A stretch of 64,000 nucleotides of DNA, taken from assembly GCF_026745355.1 (NCBI RefSeq), contig NC_079202.1, forward strand, positions 46,698,873 to 46,762,872, written 5' to 3'. Positions 58,216 to 64,000 of the stretch are shown here, in pieces. This DNA is from Beta vulgaris subsp. vulgaris. Its lineage: Eukaryota; Streptophyta; Magnoliopsida; Caryophyllales; Amaranthaceae. How positions within the stretch are numbered: position 1 is the stretch's first letter; the number at the start of each line of letters is the position of its first letter. The translations under genes and the position numbers were made by a program. The notes under the pieces were generated by a model that was given only the letters and a program-made list of their open reading frames with translations, had not been told where the DNA came from and made no database searches.

Positions 58216-60356
58216 ATAAGGTATAAAACATTCAATTGTTGCATTATTTTTGTCATGGAAGAAGAATTATTTTGTCTTGTTGGTTTGCTTTACACAATCT
58301 CCAATGCACATTTTCAATTGATGTTTTCAATTAAGTAATTACTAGAACATATGAAAAGTATGATATTTTCATAATTACACAATGGAATGAATTCAATAAG
58401 GTGTCAAAGAACTATATTCTGCATAATTTTATATAACAATCATTTAAATATAGTAAACGAAAAATCGATAAGCTTTGAATAGAATATTTTAAGTACGCAA
58501 GATATAAATGAAAAAAAACTAGCTACAAAATAAAAGTAATTATTTGAACCTTTGGGTGAGTGGTCCTGTGCGAGGGTAGTTTAGAGGAAATTCATTTAAC
58601 CATGGGTTCCCAAAAGGGGGCCCAAAAAAAATTAAATATAGGGAATTGCTATTTGACACCCTAATCTCGTGTGTTATGCAAGGACTATGCAGTTAATTTT
58701 AGCAAATGTTTCTTGTTTGGATTTTTTACCCTCTTTTCTCAAAGAAAAAGAGCATTATGAAAGGTGGTGGTGGTGGTGATGGTGGAGGTGTGAAGGTGGT
58801 GGTGGTAGTGGTGGTATGAAAGAAGAAGGGGAAGTGAGGAAAGAGGACAAAGTGAGAAAGAAATAAAAAATGTAAAAATATAATTATTTTATACGTATTT
58901 AGGACGTTATCAAAAAATTATAAAGGATCATTTAGCAACCCAGTGTAGATATATTTTGCGTGGACGATCGACAACTGAAGCCATCCGGGACAAGCTAACC
59001 TTAGTCTCAACAAATATTAAATGTCTTTCAGGACTTTTCAAATGTTTGATCTGATCTCTTCCAAGACGATCTTTTAGATTATGCAATAGGATCTGCTTTT
59101 TTTTTTTCAAGTAATGCAATAGTATCTGTTTATTTCAGTGTCATATCGATAATGATTGCAAATCAAATCTGTTATCCGACATTTCAGGACTTCGGCTATA
59201 ACTTTGATGGCCGGTAGATTGGAATCAACTGAGCTTCTTAGGAAGTTGGATTACTTAACTAGTTGTTGGATTTGTGAGATAGACCAATTTTTTCTAAAAA
59301 ATTGACATGATATGAAATGAACAAATGATTATATCTTTCTAAAAAATATAGCAGTTTACAAATAAAGAGATGTAGTATGGTGGTAGAACAATAACACTCA
59401 TGTGATTAAGAGATCAAAACCTAATAAATAGCATTGGTTACATGTGGTGGGCTCCAATACCCCACCACATGTTTTAATAATAAAATACATAGATTCTTCC
59501 TACTTTTTTGTTTTCGGAATGTTTTGATTTTTACCCTTAATCAATACATAATGTTGACTATTAATATCTCAAATAATTTGTTTGTGAGAATTATAAGAAT
59601 TTGAAATATATGAGATTAATCCAACAACTTTTCGCATGCTAAAGTTTGTATTATATTTTAGCCACGTTCGCGGTCAAACGAAAACGTAAATAGTCAAAAA
59701 GTCAAAATATTGTAAGTAATAAAAATATGGAGAAAGTAGGTTTCTAAAAAGTTGCTCCGTTTTTCATTTTAGTGCGTTCTTAAAGATTCTTCATTTCCTT
59801 AATTAATAAAGGTAATGTGGTTTTATCATCTCCCTTTGTCTCTCTTCTATTCACATATGCTACATGCTAATGGAAAATTTTTCTCAACGAACTATCATAT
59901 ATTTCCTCTATTTCATAATAGTTTAACACTTTTCTTTTTTATTTGTCTCGTATTAGTTTAAACACTTTCATTATTATATTATTGTACCACTCTTATTGTA
60001 CTTCATTCGTGTTTTTTCTTTGCATAGTTTTCCATTTTGGCAATACCTTATTACTTGCACGATTTTTATTTTCGGCAATATATTCTCCCATTCTCTCTCT
60101 TAGCACATAAGCTTCTTATTTATCTCTCTCGTTGGTCCTTTTTAGGATTGCTTATCGCACGAGTCGAGCCTGAACAATACTATCTCGGCCTGTTTATCTT
60201 TCAGCTCGACGAGCCTGATAAGTGAAGCTTGCTCGAACTCATGAGCTTATATCAAGGCTCGAGCTCTATTTGCATTGAGACAAATTAAAAATAAACCAAC
60301 ACAACATTAAATTAAGCAACAATTCATATTCGACATATAAAAACATTGTTGACATA
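58216..60356. other. Intergenic, repeat-rich DNA
   Basis: No credible gene. Contains a GGTGGTGGTGATGGTGG-type low-complexity patch (about 58763-58815) and a CTCGAGC/GCTCGA-rich patch (about 60160-60260, AGCTCGACGAGCC and AAGGCTCGAGCTC) of a kind seen in dispersed plant repeats. TTCCTCTATTTCATAATAG near 59903 looks like one end of a Stowaway-type MITE; its partner was not found. Confidence 0.4.
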
Positions 60357-60379
60357 CACTACTAGAAAAAGAGTGTTTT

Positions 60380-60665
60380 CTCAACGCTTTTCCTCAATAT
60401 TCGAGACGGAAAAATGCGTTGAGAAATTGATTCTCAACGCTTTCTAAAAGCGTCGAGATTTCACGCGTGGAGAATTCTCGACGCTTTCCTGCGTTGAGAT
60501 TCCAACGCAGAGACGCGTCTAGTATGACTTGTGACGCTTTTTTGTGTTGAGTTTCTCAACGCTTTTTTTACGTCTTGAAATATGCGTGATGCTGTTTTGT
60601 GTTGGGTTTCTCAACGCTTTTCTACGTCGCGCAATATGCTCTAGACACATTCTAGCGTCAAGATT
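60380..60665. repeat. CACTA subterminal repeat array
   Basis: About ten short motifs of the CAACGCTTTT / GCGTTGAGA type (TCTCAACGCTTTTC, GACGCTTTCCTGCGTTGAGA, TTTCTCAACGC) occur in direct and inverted order. In CACTA elements such arrays are where transposase-associated proteins bind. Confidence 0.8.
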
Positions 60666-61045
60666 ATTTTACCTCCACAAATAAATTTTTAGAGCCAAAA
60701 GAACTCTTAACACGAAAAAGTGTCGAGATTTTAGCTTAGAAAAAACATCTAATAATAATAGCCATTATTTAATTGGATATGGATCAAATATAATATATTA
60801 TAAGCGATTTTCCAATAAAAAATACTTAAGTACGTAGAAATGACCAATAATATATATAATAATATTAATATCTGTCTTAATTAACTAATGATTAAATACA
60901 CACTAAAATATTCTGTTCGATCACAAATAAGTCAATTAGATAATGTCTACTATCAACTTCTTAAAACCTTATAAAAAAACATAACAAAAGAAATATATCT
61001 TTTACAAGGCCTTTTCAAATCATTAATAGCTTTACGAGTTGTACT

Positions 61046-61344
61046 AATTTAATGGATCCTTGGCTTCTTTTCCTTCACCATCATCTTGATCCTTGAAAAA
61101 AAAACAAAGAATGACATAAGTAATCTTATATAATGTGATATATTATAGTGATGATCAATTATAAAAGATGTAAAATAAGTCAGTTAATGACAAAAGAAAA
61201 GAATAGGTAACTAGTAAGCAACTTGATTTTTCCTAATTGGTTGGTAGAACCCATTAAACTGCACATGGTACCTAACACCACGACTGTGCCAAACGTCTAT
61301 GGACTGAATTGAACCGCTCATCAACTGAAGTTCACTCTTAGAAT
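61046..61344 (-). pseudogene. CACTA Ptta/En-Spm-like ORF, 3' exons
   Basis: After a good acceptor (TTTCTTTGGCAG on the minus strand), the exon from 61344 reads DSKSELQLMSGSIQSIDVW and then RYHVQFNGFYQPIRKNQVAY. The VQFN...QPI pattern is the start of the plant transposase (Ptta/En/Spm) domain. A final short exon (about 61096-61046) reads KDQDDGEGKEAKDPLN then stop. The intervening transposase core is missing or degraded. Confidence 0.45.
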
Positions 61345-62049
61345 CTGCCAAAGAAAATATACTTTTGCTTAGGAGCACCCATTAGCAAGAATCCAAGACT
61401 CTTTACAAGGAAACATCTGAAAACATATAAGGTAATTAGAGGCTGCTCAAAGGGCATATGGTAGTGCTGCAAAGTCCACAACACTCAAAAAATTCCTAAA
61501 TTTTTAAGGGGATAGTTTACACTGCTAACCATCATTAGTAATTGATATGACTGCACCTCATCACAAAAATTATACTTGTAAGATTCATGTCAAGATGGAA
61601 AATACATCATAAAGGTTACAAGAGCAATGTAGGTTAGCAATGTGGAAAACTAGGAATGTCAAAATCCTTCTACTAGCCAAAATTTGACAATAAACATTTG
61701 GAAGACAAGATCTACAATATATCTAAGTTCTTCACTAAGGATAAACTAGTATATCAAAACCAGAGACGAAGGATAGTATTCATTCTGGAACTTTAATCCA
61801 GCAGAAGCTTAAAAAATCCTCACCTGTACATATCATTTTAGCAATATATATATGGAAGCAACAAAATTAAGTGGTACGTAATCTGAGGTTAATTAAACTT
61901 AATTAGGTTTGATTATAGCATGTTTAATTATAAGCTTAATGTGTATATAGTATGAGATCATTAATGATTATTGTCAGTTAGCAATCTGATGCAGTTCTGT
62001 ATCTGCTCTTTAAAGCACCAAAAGTGAAGAATACAGAAGAAAATAAACT

Positions 62050-62105
62050 TAACTAAATAAGGAAAATAATAGCATATAGGGAACTTAACATACATGTGAC
62101 CAAGT
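62050..62105. repeat. 56-bp direct repeat, first copy
   Basis: TAACTAAATAAGGAAAATAA through ATGTGACCAAGT; identical by eye to 62717-62772. Confidence 0.9.
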
Positions 62106-62277
62106 GTTTTATGTTTTATGAGCTTGTACTGAACCTGGGAACCTTTCATCTTTCTGTGAACATAAGAGAGCATGCAAATTTATACTGCCAATCTGGCTCT
62201 GGCGTTGCAATTTGGAATTCTATAATGTTCTGACAGGCAACCTATAAGTGTTCTAATCTTTATGTAAATTTTACAGG

Positions 62278-62340
62278 CAATTGTCTTTACTTCGGAAGAT
62301 TATAAGGATCTCCAGGTGCCCCTTCTAGCTATAATTCAGG
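62278..62340 (+). other. Exon-like segment of unknown origin
   Basis: 63 bp lies between a clear acceptor (TAAATTTTACAG) and donor (CAGGTGAGC) and reads as 21 open codons, AIVFTSEDYKDLQVPLLAII and Q. The composition is protein-like, but I do not recognise the family. It may be a captured gene fragment in the CACTA element or chance. Confidence 0.3.
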
Positions 62341-62716
62341 TGAGCAAAAATCAAATCGCATTGAATTAATCCAGCCAGTCTGTCTTGCCTCTTGGTGTGC
62401 TGCAATATTTATCTTCGTGATGAAGGGTAAGGAATGGGAAGGCTCGAAGGAACTTTATAGACAAGGATCTGTATGATACAAATCGTGTCACACTGGCTTT
62501 AAGGGTTTGAAAGATAAATTAGTAACTGCTCTAAATCTCCAATGAAGGAGAAACAAAACTCTGGCTCCGGATTCACTTTTGAATCTGGTTCTCTGTTAGA
62601 GCTTGAAGCCAAACACAAAAGTTTAATCAAAATTGTCCAACCTTCCAGTGGTGAACTTATGAATATATAAATATGTTAATCAAACTCCTTTTTGTATCTG
62701 CAACTTATAGGAAACA

Positions 62717-62772
62717 TAACTAAATAAGGAAAATAATAGCATATAGGGAACTTAACATACATGTGACCAAGT
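62717..62772. repeat. 56-bp direct repeat, second copy
   Basis: Second copy of 62050-62105, 667 bp downstream, within the putative CACTA interior. Confidence 0.9.
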
Positions 62773-62869
62773 ATAATTACTTTCACTTCCAAGCTTAATG
62801 ACGCACTGTTACTACTAACGTTACAACCGAATTAACTTAGTTTATTTACAAATAAGCCCATTAAACTGA

Positions 62870-63070
62870 TCAATGGAAGTGGAACCAATAGGCCCCTTAA
62901 GTTCATGTTGCCTTGATATTCTTGTTGCATCTTCTGATTACAAAAGTTCAATTTGAGGTGTGTGTTGTGCCTTTTGAAAGGCTTCATTCTTTTCCTCGAA
63001 AGTTTCCCTGTGTGTTGTTAGTTGCTGGCCCATTATTTTGCTGACAACATGTATTTTTTTTAGCATTACT
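62870..63070 (-). pseudogene. CACTA-associated ORF, upstream exon
   Basis: The minus-strand reading gives VVSKIMGQQLTTHRETFEEK, then NEAFQKAQHTPQIELL, a stop, and SEDATRISRQHELKGPIGST. The charged helical character and position upstream of the VQFN exon fit the same decayed transposase-associated gene. No domain was confirmed. Confidence 0.35.
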
Positions 63071-63427
63071 GGATCTGCTTCAAGACATGCAACAACAAAT
63101 GTTTATAGGTTTCTTTATCTTTTAGAACCTTTTAACTGTATAACAGAACATGGGATTCTCATTCTCATACCTTCCATTACAACCTTTTGAACCAAATGCC
63201 CCCTTTACTGGATGAGGGGCATTTGGAAAGCTGTCAATAATCTTTGTTTTTACATTATCTTATTAAGTTACTACTTATTTAGATTGTGGTAGAATGAAAG
63301 TGGATGCTCTTGAGAACAGTTTATTCTAATAGCAATTTGCATCATATTAGTGCCAAAAGGCCATTGATGAGATGATGATAGATACCATTTAGCAAGAGCT
63401 TTTCATCTGTCTCTTACACTGTGGGTA

Positions 63428-63546
63428 GGTTGGCAGTAGCTAGGAGTTGGCAGAAAGGAGGAGGGGGGCAGCAGCTAGCAGGGTTGGCAGAAAGAGGGGG
63501 GGTACAGGGGGAGGGCAGTACCTAGGAGAGGGGGTGGCAGTAGCCA
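63428..63546. repeat. GGCAG/GGGGG-rich minisatellite
   Basis: Imperfect repeats of a GTTGGCAG-AGGAGGGGG type unit (GTTGGCAGTAGCTAGGAG, GTTGGCAGAAAGAGGGGGGG, GGTGGCAGTAGCC). G-rich against the AT-rich background. Confidence 0.7.
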
Positions 63547-64000
63547 TAACAATACTCTATTCAGATGATATGAGAAGCCAAAAACAACCCCATTCATAGC
63601 CCCAAATCTGCAGCAAACTGCAGCACAAACAGTACAAAATCGATACCTAAACTACAATAAAAACACACAGCAATAATCAAGCAGTTTTTTCTTTTCTTTT
63701 CTTCTGGACATATAGAAGGGAAAAAAGCCAAAAAGAGAGGCAAGAAAGTTTAGATAGACAGAGAGCAAGAGATAGAATGTGTGGCAACAACCTAATCATT
63801 ACTAAAAATTATCAGTAATTTTGTTCTCAATAACATTGAAACGATCATTATATATACATGTGTACTCATAAGTGATACATCAGGATTAACCGTTTATAGA
63901 AAGCATATTGGTATGGTAGTAGTATACTGATAACACAGATTAGCAAAACGACGACATAGTTCAACTTACAAAGTTCCAATTGCCAAAAGCTGCTGAATGG

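Larger units (their letters stand above)
60357..64000 (-). mobile_element. CACTA (En/Spm) transposon, one end and interior
   Basis: CACTACTAGAAAAAG at 60357 is a canonical CACTA terminus reading rightward. Next to it (60380-60665) are many subterminal repeats of the CTCAACGCTTT type in both orientations. Further right, exon-like pieces on the minus strand resemble the Ptta/En-Spm transposase-associated ORF. No matching opposite terminus was seen, so the element probably runs past the window; the right border is arbitrary. Confidence 0.65.

Noticed and set aside
58763..58815. GGTGGTGGT tract as a Gly-rich coding segment
   Set aside because: No surrounding open frame with a start or splice sites; a low-complexity repeat.
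1..64000. CRISPR array or bacterial-type defence system
   Set aside because: The sequence is plant nuclear DNA with spliced genes; the tandem repeats seen have no unique spacer pattern.

Overview
The window is nuclear DNA of a flowering plant. The genes have GT-AG introns, the intergenic space is AT-rich, and it is packed with Helitrons, L1-type LINEs, a Ty1-copia element, Mutator-like elements and Stowaway-like MITEs. The predicted proteins are clearly plant-type: a 685-residue cryptochrome 1 with the plant C-terminal extension, a DTM1-like signal-peptidase-complex protein, and a TRM112 homolog. A eudicot is likely, but the sequence alone does not let me name a species.

Four host genes are supported. 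(1) A TMEM135-like / Tim17-22-23-related membrane protein on + (3473-10522) has 8 exons that join to 479 residues in one frame; one intron is GC-AG. (2) A single-exon TRM112 homolog on - (11001-11369) lies tail to tail with gene 1. (3) A two-exon DTM1-like gene on + (13059-18325) has a 4.9 kb intron holding a TIR element with palindromic repeats, a MITE, a LINE RNase H relic and tRNA-like segments. (4) Cryptochrome 1 on + (43668-47569) has 4 exons and keeps its flavin-site aspartate, tryptophan triad and DAS-type C-terminal motifs.

The rest is mobile DNA. 18476-19637 is a non-autonomous Helitron. 19.8-24.1 kb is a minus-strand LINE abutting a second, older LINE (24.1-25.96 kb). 26565-38986 is a 12.4 kb Helitron with both termini and a degenerate Rep/helicase gene. 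It sits 3 bp inside the 5' end of a 262 bp Helitron and carries a Mutator-like element with a 9-bp target duplication. 41253-41811 is another short Helitron. 42202-42779 is a retroposon with a 16-bp target duplication. 49283-53146 is a tandem duplication made after a copia element (53013-58215) had landed, and one copy later received a second Mutator-like element. From 60357 to near the window end there is a CACTA terminus with subterminal repeats and decayed transposase-associated exons on the minus strand.

The host genes do not form an operon or pathway; they are neighbours. I found no convincing new multi-gene system. The most informative content is the layered transposon history, with empty and filled sites readable inside the window, the multi-exon Helitron gene, and unusual splice sites in two host genes.
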